DNA from: Stereocaulon alpinum
Lineage: Eukaryota > Ascomycota > Lecanoromycetes > Lecanorales > Stereocaulaceae
NCBI GenBank assembly: GCA_018257865.1
Contig: JAEUBA010000036.1
Coordinates: 186,001-250,000, forward strand
Direction: 5' to 3'
Length of the DNA: 64,000 nucleotides
The notes beneath the pieces are model-generated. The model did no database searches. It saw only the letters and a list, made by a program, of their open reading frames with translations, and had not been told where the DNA came from. Below, piece after piece: positions 22,602 to 32,286 of this stretch (positions are counted from its first letter, which is position 1; each line of letters opens with the position of its first letter). The position numbers and the translations under genes were made by a program.

Positions 22602-22763
22602 CGGCCACTCATAGGGTTGAAGCCCGGGGACCCCTAGAGAAAGCCCTAGAGCTCGCCGTTTACCCGCGAGATAGGTAGCTTCTAGGGCCCAATAATGTCG
22701 CCTAAGGGACGAGCGTTGGAGTCCTCCTCAAGGGTCCATGGGCTTCAGCCCTAGGAGTGGCCG
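22602..22763. repeat. Long imperfect hairpin / inverted-repeat element upstream of BRX1
   Basis: The arm 22602-22634 pairs with 22731-22763 (29 of 33 bases match; the common core is GGCCACTC.TAGGG.TGAAGCCC). Inside the loop a nested GCCCTAGA / TCTAGGGC pair is seen, and outside it CTTTACC at 22589 faces GGTAAAG at 22786. This GC-rich foldable block ends about 140 bp before the BRX1 start codon. It may be a small foldback element or a structured leader. The rest of 22184-22901 shows no gene. Confidence 0.6.
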
Positions 22764-22901
22764 GTAAACCCTTCTGCAGCTAGTGGGTAAAGTTCGGCTC
22801 GTGTGTCAAGCCTCATGGTTTTTATGGTCGAACAATTTTTTTAAAACGTTGCCCTCGTCGACAAAAGTGTGTCCAAAGACGGGGAAGAGTCCACAGATAT
22901 A

Positions 22902-23898
22902 ATGGCCGCTGTTTACAAGTCTTTATCTAAGTCCTCCACTTCTAAAACATCTCAACCAGATGGCACCCCCAAGAAGAACAAGCAGCGAGTTCTGATTCTC
23001 AGCTCTCGCGGCGTTACCTACCGGCATCGGCATCTTCTCAATGACCTGTATTCTCTCCTTCCCCACAGCCGCAAAGATGCAAAACTCGACACCAAGACGA
23101 AACTCTACCAGCTCAATGAGCTAGCCGAACTCTACAACTGCAACAACGTGCTCTTCTTCGAAGCGAGGAAGGGCAAGGATCTCTATATATGGATGAGCAA
23201 AGCACCCAATGGGCCTACCGTCAAGATGCATCTGCAGAACTGTATGATTTTTTATGGTCTGAGCATAGCTGCCTGGTTGACGCTGATATCCACACCTAGT
23301 ACACACCATGTCCGAGCTCCACTTCCCAGGCAATTGCCTTAAGGGATCTCGACCTATACTCTCCTTCGATTCTACCTTTACCTCCGCACCACATCTGCTC
23401 GTCATCAAAGAGCTCCTCATCCACACCTTCGGCGTGCCCCAGGGCGCCCGTAAGACAAAACCTTTCGTCGACCACGTTATGGGCTTCACGATAGCAGACG
23501 GCAAGATATGGATTCGATGTTTTCAGATTAGCGAAATAGCGGTGTCTAAGAGCGATTCAAACAAGGAGAATGGGGTAGATGCTTCGAAGACGGTTTCAAA
23601 GGCCGGCAAAAAGCCTGGCGATACCAAGATCAGTCTTGTGGAGATTGGTCCACGCTTCGTTCTGACCCCTATTGTCATTCTAGAGGGTAGCTTTGGCGGA
23701 CCAGTGATATATGAGAACAAGGAATTCGTGAGCCCGAATCAGATAAGGTCCGACCTGAGACTAGGTAAGGCAGGAAAGTACAATAGGCGGAGTGAGCAAG
23801 GTTTGGAGAGTAGGAACAAGAAGGGCGAGCTTGGATTGAGGACGGGAGTCGGAGCGAGGGAAGTCGATGAGCTAGACGAACAAGTCCTGTTCGCTTAG
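22902..23898 (+). CDS. BRX1: BRX1, 60S ribosome biogenesis protein (Brix domain)
   Basis: Two exons, 22902-23241 and 23300-23898, with a 58-nt intron; 939 nt, 312 aa. Signature text is unambiguous: RVLILSSRGVTYRHRHLLND, KLYQLNELAELYNCNNVLFF, FEARKGKDLYIWMSKAPNGP, then across the splice HTMSELHFPGNCLKGSRPIL, plus KPFVDHVMGFTIADGKIWIR and LVEIGPRFVLTPIVILEGSF. The Brix domain binds rRNA; Brx1 with Ebp2 acts in early 60S pre-ribosomes in the nucleolus. Length is normal for fungi. The start at 22902 (MAAVYKS) fits orthologues. This essential gene lies between two inverted LTR-like repeats, yet appears intact. Confidence 0.95.
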
Positions 23899-24367
23899 AA
23901 TCGGGCCTGAAGGAAAGTGGTACGCTGACACGAGCGTTATGACGATCAAATGATACCCCATACAGCTCGTACTGCATTGAAGATCATTGAGCAATTGAAC
24001 AAAGCCTGCAAGTGCTTGTATTGAAGATCCGGAATCACCTCAACCCTTGAACACGCACATCCTGCTTGCGCAACCAAGCTGCGATCTAGCCAAGACCCTG
24101 CTAATCAGTGTGGACCATCCAGCACCCTGTATACGCGTGTCAAAATTAATGGATTGACTCCATTCGAAAATCGATGTTCAGCCAAGACTGTGGGATCGGT
24201 GATGGCGGAGTTGATGCCCGGCGTCAGCATCGTCATAGGATCGAGGCTGTGCCTGTTGACTACCTGGAAAGGCACAGTCATTACCTTATCTACATACACC
24301 CTACTTCCATCGCACATCTGTGCTCAACTCAATTCATAGAATTTTCAACGTGCTACATGACGACAAA
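23899..24367. other. Intergenic, nothing recognised
   Basis: About 470 bases holding the BRX1 3' end and the promoter of the next gene. Confidence 0.5.
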
Positions 24368-24856
24368 ATGAACCCCTTTTACAACGTCACCGTCACAACA
24401 GTGGTTAATCCCACAGTGACCCTGACAATGACAATGAACTCTGTAAAAATAGCAGCAGCTCAGGCCTCAGTCACTGCCATCGTGGACAGCCTCAGATCCT
24501 CTCTCCTCGAACTCCGCACACCTGCATCCGAGACGCATCGACTCCGCTCTTTCCTCTGGGCCATCAGCATCCTAGGCACCATCTTCAGCCTCCTAATCCT
24601 AGCCGGCGAACAAAAAGCACCCATCTTACCAACCTCGAGCGATCAAAAAGCCTCGACACGCATATCGAAAACCTTCCTGTTCCAAATCATCTTCATCTAC
24701 TGCCGTACTGAACTACTATATTTACTCCTTCAATCCTTTAACATCAGCGCACCTACGTCTTCTATCAGTACCCACAGTTTTCATACTCATATTGCCTGGT
24801 TGGCGAATATTTACTTGGCTTACTATACGTATGGATCTCGGGGGTTCGGTGAGTAG
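24368..24856 (+). CDS. Hypothetical multi-pass membrane protein, 162 aa
   Basis: ATG 24368 begins MNPFYNVTVTTVVNPTVTLT, a Thr/Val-rich stretch with an N-glycosylation sequon. An amphipathic segment (IVDSLRSSLLELR) follows, then hydrophobic helices at about residues 65-80 (FLWAISILGTIFSLLILAG), 105-125 (TFLFQIIFIYCRTELLYLLL) and 142-155 (IAWLANIYLAYYTYG). It is intronless as read; the open frame upstream has no conserved text. No family is recognised. Confidence 0.5.
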   Translation: MNPFYNVTVTTVVNPTVTLTMTMNSVKIAAAQASVTAIVDSLRSSLLELRTPASETHRLRSFLWAISILGTIFSLLILAGEQKAPILPTSSDQKASTRISKTFLFQIIFIYCRTELLYLLLQSFNISAPTSSISTHSFHTHIAWLANIYLAYYTYGSRGFGE

Positions 24857-26162
24857 GGGTTGGAGGAGGAGGTTTCGGTGTAGGTACTGCTTCTGATCCA
24901 CTTCGCTCCTTGTCATGAGTCATGAGGGCTTACTGATATTAGGCAAAGGCAACGAGAATGGCTTCGAGCACGTTCATTCGTACAACTTGTTGCGGACGGG
25001 TATGTATATACTATCATGGTGAGGCTCGGACGCGTACAAGAGTAGAAACGTATACGTCCCAGTATCAAACTCATTGGCTGGCGGGACTTTTTTTGAATCT
25101 ATGTTCTGCTGGCTATGGCTGGCTGGCTGGCTGGGTGGTGCTTTAACAGATGTCCACAAAAGTTTACATACCTACTGATGCCAGAAGCCCTCCGCAGGAA
25201 ACAGTACAGGAGTTGGGAACAGAATCCACATATTCATATCCATAGCTTTCGTGTATCCATCTCGAATCATAAAACAACGAGCCCTAAAGCTAGAATCATA
25301 CCCAAAAAGCCACAATCATAGCAATAGCAACCTCACTCCCTCCCCTCGAAAAACCAGTCAACTTAAACCCACTCATCGACCACGACTCCTAATCCCTGCA
25401 CGCCAAACACCTCAGCGCTCCCCAACCACAGCACGCCAAGTCCAAAAAGCAACGACTACCTTACCTAGGATATCACAACGCCACCATCCCTCACGCCTTC
25501 CATGACATATCCCCCAAAAACCGTACCCCTTGCACCCAAACTACCACAAACCTCATCCCATCGACCTCACTACATATCGCCCCTCACATCCTTAAAACCC
25601 ACTCACTCACCATAACCCCCTTCCCCACTCAAATCCTCACCACGCAGGCATCGTCAGTGGGAGGGAAACAGCACGGACTTCTTTCTTTTCTTCCTCTTCT
25701 TTGCCAGCATACGCGCGAACGTACGCGGCCCAGACACGGACACGGACACGGACACAAGCACTGCATTTGGTATAGTGACGTTTATGAGTCTTGGCGTGCG
25801 GGTTCGCATCGTCTCATGGGTGGTACGTAGGTGCTTGTTGGGGGGGGGAAGCAGGGGGGGTGTCCTAGGCGGGTGTACTGTAGATGTAGTGTGCGCGAGG
25901 GGTTTGGGGGGAGTGGGTTACATGCCGTGGGGTAGGAGGATAGGGTTTACTTTTTGGAGAGTTCGTTGGGAAAGTGGTGGGACCTTCTTCTCTGATGGTC
26001 ATGGAGGTGGTTGCGTTGTGTTGTTCTGTGGTTATATGGATATCGGTATTATTGTAGGAATAAAGTTGAAAGGTTGGGGGTTCTAGGGGTTTAGAATGAT
26101 ATTGGCGTTGCTAGGAGTAAGCCAGGCACGGATGATGTTGTATTAGTGATTGAAGTATGCTT
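24857..26162. other. Intergenic, low-complexity, with short microsatellites
   Basis: Strong strand asymmetry: 25.3-25.7 kb is C/A-rich on the plus strand and 25.8-26.1 kb is G-rich with runs of seven to ten G. A GGCT tetranucleotide repeat lies at about 25117-25133 and an ACACGG hexanucleotide repeat at about 25734-25757. Open frames here (e.g. 25251-25505, 25775-26086) are compositional artefacts. Confidence 0.6.
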
Positions 26163-26440
26163 TGTTGGAACTTGTCGTCGTCGAGACTAGCGTTACGTAT
26201 ATCTAAGGGGCAGGGTAGGTATCTTAGTACGATATTTCTATATCTTGCCGCTTTCCAGAAGTCTGTAGGTTGAGTTTAGTCTTATATTTACCTCATTTTT
26301 ACTATTATCTTTTTAAATAATTATATCTGATAGGGTGAACACCCAACCAAAGCTCCACAAGGGCAAGCCCTGAGGCAAACGACGGTTTATTACGTTTGAG
26401 GGTCGACTGGCGTACAGATTGTTTGGTAAAGTCAACTAAG
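26163..26440 (+). mobile_element. Degenerate solo-LTR-like repeat, right copy
   Basis: Begins TGTTGGAACTTGTCGTCG and runs to GTCAACTAAG at 26440, possibly ending in GCGACA a little further on. It is the inverted partner of 21885-22183. A copia-like LTR is suggested by the TGTTGG start. I see no gag/pol text, primer-binding site or convincing 5-bp target duplication, so it is called a solo or truncated LTR. Confidence 0.6.
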
Positions 26441-28171
26441 TCAACCTGCGACATGGACGGTCCCCACAACAGATAGGGCTTCTACATGTTTATATAGAAT
26501 TTATCTCTATAATGGAAGTAAATGTCCCTACTCCTCCATTGCCTTTGTAGCCTGAACGTCTTGTCCAACTGGACTACGCTGGAAGCTAGTGTGCCTGCGA
26601 TGCATAGGCGATCTCTCCGAGCAAGTAGGTACGTTGGGTGAGACTTCATCAGCTAGTTAGCTATAGAGACGAATGAGATAGGCAAGCAATGATCTCGCAG
26701 AAAGACGGTTCTGGTGATTGGTCACTTGTACTTTAAGCTGCAGAGATGAGATGTCCTGGACAATTGTAATGACAGCAGTTTCCAAAGTCTGTGCTAGGCC
26801 TGTGCTATTGCAGCAACATTTCTAGACCATCAATCAGTTCATCCTAAAGACCTCAGAGGGGATTATATACCCAGATTGGGACACCATCATCAGCCATAAG
26901 ATTTCCGAGAATGAGATGCAACAAGCAAAGCAGAACTCGCTTAGACCTAAGAGTACAACATAGATAGGGGGTAGGACGGCATACCCCAAAGCCTACATCT
27001 AGAGTCAGAATTCTCTCGGTTTACGAATCTGTTCATCACGGTCCGAAGATCGAAAGAGGGTTGAGAGTCTGACTGATCCGTGGCCTCGAATCCCGCAGGT
27101 GCTTCTGGTTAGGTAGAGTTCAGAGCCTGTGCGGAAATTTGCACTTCTCTTCAGGACATGAACTCAATCAAGACCGAACGAGTACAATTATATCGAAGGG
27201 GTATGGAGATGTTGTGTTGCTACTTTTGAATACAGAGATTTGGAAAATACAATGCTGGAGGCAGGCTTTCTTTAGTTTGCTGGAGTGTTTGGAGTGCGGT
27301 TCTTCTGAAAGAAGAGCTACTATCTGAACAGCACTAACATATTGAAAGTTTATCGATTAGTACTGATCGACATGCGATGCATGTTGGACTTTGTTGTGAA
27401 AAGAAAATGTTGCTTCATTGATTTCAATATATTACATTAGTGCATAAAATACCGTACTGTTTTCAAAATTAGTTCAACAATCAGAGCTTCGAGAGCAAAA
27501 CACAACGAACAACCGTTTCGTATAGTATTCCCCGTAGCTCAAGCTAAAGCGTAGTTGTAGAAACTTGCTATATCCAATGCAGGTGCAGTTGAGACGTAGG
27601 AAAGTAGAGGTGCTGCGGGCCCTGGTGGCAACTTTGCGGCCCCGCCATGGCTTTCCGAGCGACCATCAATTGCTCGAGACTGTGGGCATTCTTGAGCTAT
27701 CAGGCATCAATTGAGTAGACCGCTCGAGATTCCCAAACATTTTGGACAGGGAAGCCCTACGCATTGGCATTGCTGTGCGCTGGTGCTACTGCGGAGCGGG
27801 CGCCAAGATCTCCCACGCAGATCCTAGCAGAAGACTCAGCACCACTTCTTGTAGACAACGGAGTTGAAGCCATTTGGAAGCTGGTACTTCGAATTCGAGC
27901 TCAAAGGCTAGTGTAACAATCCAATTTCCACCAAGCCAGGACAACGCGCCGTCACCCTAGACCAGTGCTCGAGGCGCCGCAAACAACGGGTAAAGAGAGT
28001 CAAACTTCCTGTCACTACCAGAGGAGACTGACAGTGGCAATAGATTCGTGGTCTCCCTATCCAGGGCGAAAGACCCTCTGCGTACTTCGACCGAGTGAAG
28101 ACACCCTTCCCAGCAACCAGCACCTGATATCCCGCACCACGGTGTAGACTCCTCTCTTCGAGACATTAGGA
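26441..28171. other. Gene-poor stretch, nothing recognised
   Basis: About 1.7 kb. I looked for a zinc-finger gene or retroelement coding text on the plus strand, because the next gene belongs to a family that elsewhere follows zinc-finger genes, and found neither. Confidence 0.5.
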
Positions 28172-28633
28172 ATGCCGTTCGTCACATCAATCTCTGATTA
28201 TCGTGTATCATCGTTCCTGACGAGTATTTTGGACGACAGGGACAACTCCCAAGCCTCACGCATGACGGCAGCGGCCCTAGCTGGGCTTGCGAGCCCGCCA
28301 ATGTCCCAGCTCGGCGTCTGGTATAAGAAGCCGGAGACACACGAACAACTCGTGATTGGGGTGAAGACGGGTCGATCAATGAAGAAGACTCAGGAGTTGC
28401 TTGACCAGGTCGCTGAATCTCCTCATTTGACGGCGGCAGCCCTGGTTAGGCTTGTTGACCCAGCAAAGTCCCAGCTGAATGCGTGGAGTAAGGAGCCAGA
28501 GACCCATGAGGAGCTTGCCGTGGGAGTCAAGACGTCTCGATCCGAGAAGAAATTGAAGGCGCTCATTGAAGAAGTCCAGGCCATGATTAACGACAACGGC
28601 GAGCGACTCACTTATCGGGGCAGGGTGTTCTGA
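28172..28633 (+). CDS. THE-module small protein, two tandem modules
   Basis: First coding exon 28172-28176 (ATGCC), intron 28177-28239 (donor GTTCGT, acceptor GACGACAG), second exon 28240-28633; 132 aa. The unspliced frame is also open, so splicing is inferred from the identical structure of the sister genes at 31.3, 39.4 and 45.3 kb. The protein has two copies of a roughly 50-residue module: (L/M)TAAAL..L, SQL..W, KKPETHEQLVIGVKTGRS and, in the second, KEPETHEELAVGVKTSRS, each followed by a Lys-rich amphipathic helix. I do not recognise a family or function. It is the only plus-strand member and has no zinc-finger neighbour. Confidence 0.65.
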   Translation: MPFVTSISDYRVSSFLTSILDDRDNSQASRMTAAALAGLASPPMSQLGVWYKKPETHEQLVIGVKTGRSMKKTQELLDQVAESPHLTAAALVRLVDPAKSQLNAWSKEPETHEELAVGVKTSRSEKKLKALIEEVQAMINDNGERLTYRGRVF

Positions 28634-29631
28634 AAATATAAGAGTGGATGGAAAGGGAGAAAAGCTCGTATTTTATGGCGTACAGTTCCGAGAAGTGGCG
28701 AAGGGAAGAGAGATACATCTAGCACCACGCGCTCGGTCAGCTTTTCATGGGTCAATAACAATGCCATATGAGTTCCGGGAGTCTAATATCGTGAATTGGT
28801 GCTGCTTTCGTGGAGGCTTAACTCTGCCGCTGCAATCGACGAGGGGTTCGGTGGTGCAACGTGTTGAAATGATTTCCACATTCCATCACAAATTCGTCTG
28901 GTTCCATTCAACGTTCCGCTTTCTCCTTTTCGATTCTAAGCTGATATAGATTCTCAAATGAGACAACTCTTTAGGTACTCTTTAGCGTTGCGTTTGCTGT
29001 ATTCCACAATTTCTCGATTCCAAACCTGGAGGATGAGTGTTTGGTCGAACGGGGCCGGGATTTGCAGAGGGGATCTTGGCTTCTTCGCGAGCACGGTAAG
29101 GAGATGGCGCTCGGAATGATACATTTCAAGGGTTGGGGAGATCTGGGTTAAGATTGAAGTGCGCAAGAGGCTGACGGAATACTAGTATCAATGAAGAGAG
29201 GTGATGGTGGAGCAAATAGAATTGTAACCTCTGGCTCTCCCAGGAGTTTGCGGCAGCCAGAGCGATTGGCAGACTATGCTTGGTAAACCTCGGATGTCTT
29301 ATTAGCCAGGTGCCGAAGCACAAGCCCTACGGAAATGCGTGTCTTGGCGGTCTAAAGTTGCAGATCGGTTAGTCCCCTTGATTTCAATTGGGCGACAGAC
29401 ATGCGCCATCAGATACCGTGCATTACGGTAGTGTCTGCAGGCGACGGACTAATGCAAGCTTGCAGGGTGGCTTGTCTGTAGCGATTGTCTGTAGCGAGTG
29501 GATGCGTACTGCCAAGTACCTACCTAGGTACGTACCTTACCTTAGAATTCTCTGTGAGTGCCAAGTATCGGCCCGCGACGAATTCTGGTGGTTGCAAGAA
29601 GCCGCAGCGCTCGGATCTGCTCAACCCCCGT
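28634..29631. other. Gene-poor stretch, nothing recognised
   Basis: About 1 kb. It includes a 24-base stretch near 29284 (AACCTCGGATGTCTTATT then R-GCCAGG) that recurs at about 35935, so part is likely an old dispersed repeat. Confidence 0.5.
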
Positions 29632-29901
29632 TGTCAGCCCTATAGCTGATTAGTCAGCTTTGAACACTTGGCTAGAAATCTAGAATTCTATCACTTAGAT
29701 AGATCACCATCATACCATAATGAAGTCATCCACCTAACATCCCAATTCAGCCCCCAGAATGTAATAGGCAAATGAAATGGGGCGGCACAGAGATGTTAGG
29801 TGGATGACGTCATTATGGTATGATGGTGATCTATCTAAGTGATAGAATTCTAGATTTCTAGCCAAGTGTTCAAAGCTGACTAATCAGCTATAGGGCTGAC
29901 A
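29632..29901. mobile_element. Foldback/MITE-like element with 110-bp terminal inverted repeats
   Basis: Left arm 29632-29741 and right arm 29792-29901 are inverted copies over 110 bp with a single visible mismatch (TGAAGTCAT versus TGACGTCAT), around a 50-bp spacer. Ends are TGTCAGCCCTATAG...CTATAGGGCTGACA. Both sides are flanked by CCGT (29628-29631 and 29902-29905), a plausible 4-bp target-site duplication. No ORF fits inside. The near-identity of the arms suggests recent insertion or maintenance by template switching. Confidence 0.85.
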
Positions 29902-30277
29902 CCGTCTCCTGGCGGAAAGGTAGACCTCGCTCACATCAGTACGATCACCTTCGTCATGCAACGCGCAACAATGTTTCTTCATAATGCGTATCCTCTCAAA
30001 CACATCCCATGTCTTCAACCCTTCGCCCCCCATGCCACTTGGCCTCCGACACAGCTAGCGTAGTGGGTAGGGGGCCACCAGCATTGTATCATATAACCAT
30101 CCGATACTTCGTTGTCACTGGTCGAGAGCTCGGAAAATGAGACGGCAGCTTAAACGAAGCAATTACTGATCTGGTTTCGATCACCCTGAATGGAAAGAAG
30201 GGACGAATACGATTGGGAAATGCTGGAGCTGGCGTAACAAGTGCTCTGATAAAGTCGACCAGGTCAAATGCTATATC
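29902..30277. other. Short intergenic stretch between two transposon-like elements
   Basis: About 375 bases without recognisable content. Confidence 0.45.
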
Positions 30278-30646
30278 AAAAAAATGTTCTATGGCCATTG
30301 AATCTACATCCGTACTTGCAGGGGAAGTAAAAGGGTTCTCCCAGCCGATCAGCCCTATAAGGCTAAGGTCTAAACACTTTTTTATCTCTATAGAAATCGA
30401 CGTTTTAAACCCTATCTATAATAATAATATACTAGAATATATCGCTAAGTGACCCTATTACCTCTTTCCTACCTACTACCGACCTTACTATCGCCTTTTA
30501 TTCGGGCTGAGGGTGTTATTTAGTACGATATTGAGTAGTCAGCCCTATAGGGCTGATCGGCTAGGCAGGGTGATCGGCTGGGTGGTGAACCCTTTTACTT
30601 TCCCTGCAAGTACGGATATAAACTAAATAGCTATAGAACATTTTTT
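30278..30646. mobile_element. Second MITE-like element with long, diverged inverted repeats
   Basis: Left arm 30278-30359 and right arm about 30545-30646 share, in inverted orientation, AAAAAATGTTCTAT, ATCCGTACTTGCAGGG, AAGTAAAAGGGTTC and CCAGCCGATCAGCCCTATA. The right arm has a roughly 17-base internal duplication around GATCGGCT. The interior is AT-rich. The sequence TCAGCCCTATAG is shared with the ends of the element at 29632-29901, so the two may belong to one superfamily. Confidence 0.7.
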
Positions 30647-31272
30647 CAATGTTCGTAGAGAAAGCTTTGATGTCAAGAGACGCTGGAAGTTGGACCACAG
30701 GAGCACAGAATAGCATGTTTGAATATACTCACGCCAAGCCTCAAGCTAGATCCTTTCTTTCCTCCTTATCTGAATACATCTCTCGTCCACCAAATCTCCT
30801 TGCAAGTGTTTATATTCACCCAACGAACAATACAGAGCTGGCAAGCTCAATGCAATTGAGGACTTGCTTTATAGGTGACTGGCGGACAACAGGCATTCAT
30901 CGATGGATGTTTATACCACAAGCAGGCCTTGTTCTCAATCTTCGAAAACAGAACGCTCTTCTCGCACTTATTGGAACTAGGAAAAAGAAACAAGGAATAC
31001 TTTCAGGATTCATTTCTTGTGACAATATCTGAACTTCCAATTGTAAACATTGTTGATTTGTTTGGTCGCGTACAGAATTAGGTTGCTGCGCGATCGTCGG
31101 GTAGTGGCTTGAGGAGCCAACGTTCTTATAAGTAACAAGCACCATGACCACAAGAATTCACTCAGATGAATCGTCTGCCTACTAAAACCGCCTGTGAATG
31201 CCTCAACGGTGACCCAGTTTCTTTGGTAGTCCTTCACACTCAGGGTTTAACCCTGAAGGCTCCAGGTCTCGT
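30647..31272. other. Intergenic with unrecognised coding-like text
   Basis: A plus-strand frame at 30875-31081 reads like real protein (FIDGCLYHKQALFSIFENR, LLELGKRNKEYFQDSFLVTI) but has no ATG, and its upstream continuation is in another frame. I do not recognise it. It may be a relic interrupted by the neighbouring element. Confidence 0.35.
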
Positions 31273-31522
31273 TCATGGCCGCCTTCCTTCAATCCTTGAC
31301 TGGAGCTCATCAAGTTGTGTTTGCCTCTGAGTCTTGGATGGCCGTGATGGCTTTTTACCTACAGCCAGCTGTTCGTGGGTTTCGGGTTTCCTGCACCACT
31401 CCTCAAGCTGCGACCTCGGAGGATCCCCAAGCGGTTGGGGGTTTGGGGCTGTGAGAGGAGGTCTGCAGCATTCACGTTAGCAAGTCCCGTAAGAATGAGC
31501 ACTCGAATATCACGCACGCCAT
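31273..31522 (-). CDS. THE-module small protein, 64 aa
   Basis: Exon 1 is only 31518-31522 (ATGGC, context TTTACCATGGC); intron 31463-31517 (55 nt, donor GTGCGT, branch point GCTAACG, acceptor CTGCAG); exon 2 31273-31462. The spliced product is 64 aa. It has LTAPNPQPLGDPPRSQLEEW, then RKPETHEQLAVGKKPSRPSK, then a Gln/Leu-rich helix ending RIEGRRP. The unspliced frame has no ATG and is closed by TAA just upstream of the acceptor, so splicing is needed. It lies 765 bp downstream of the zinc-finger gene 34955-32287 on the same strand. Function unknown. Confidence 0.65.
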
Positions 31523-32286
31523 GGTAAAGCTAAATGCCGCACAGGACAGACCGCTTTATGTAAGACTGAGCAGGCTGAGCCCTGTGTGGATGATGTTGAT
31601 ATCAGGCAAACGAGTGACTCTGGTAGTGATGGCTATTCCTTGATGCTAAGTGAGTCTGCAATCGTATTCTTCGGCGCCGGTAAGGAGACAGCCTTCCATG
31701 GTGGCAGATGGTCAATATATAAGGAACCTGCCTACTTCTTCGAAGAGTCTCAGAGGTCCAATGGAGATCGACCTCAGGCTCCCGTGCACTAATTTTGGCA
31801 AGTCCTATTTGTCTTGAACATCCTAGAAGTGATTCCATGCTTCTCGGGTGTTGTTAATCGCTGTCAGGTCCTCCACGCTAAAAATGCGAGCTCGGTAGTC
31901 CAAGCGCCACGTGAGATCGAATTCCTTGAAAAATACGGACGACCCGCCAAGCACATGATACACCAAAGAGCCGCAAAAAGCTTCCGCGGTCCTCCAGGTT
32001 CTTCTGTATAGTCATCCATTACGACCTGGATGCCTGAGGTGAAAAGCAAGGGTACTGAAAGCGAAGCTTCTACCATGAGAAGTGAATACTAAATTCTTGG
32101 ACCTCCGTCACATTGCACTGCAACTTGTCGACGATGTGGAAGCAAAATTTCGTCATTATAAGCCTAAGGCTCCAAGCTACAAGACTACCTAACAGCGTTG
32201 TCCGGCACGCAGAAAAATGTAACCATGCCCAGCATCAGACGCATTCTCATTGAAAAACATAACGTCCTCCGCTAGTACTTCAACCC
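31523..32286. other. Spacer between zinc-finger gene and small THE-module gene
   Basis: About 760 bases; presumably the terminator of the zinc-finger gene and the promoter of the small gene. Open frames here look spurious. Confidence 0.5.

Noticed and set aside
25251..26086. Open frames rich in Pro/Ser or Gly/Val
   Set aside because: They follow C-rich and G-rich composition; there is no conserved motif, signal or splice pattern.
26441..28171. Expected zinc-finger gene upstream of the plus-strand THE-module gene
   Set aside because: No finger, helical-block or CPxxWC text was found in any frame.
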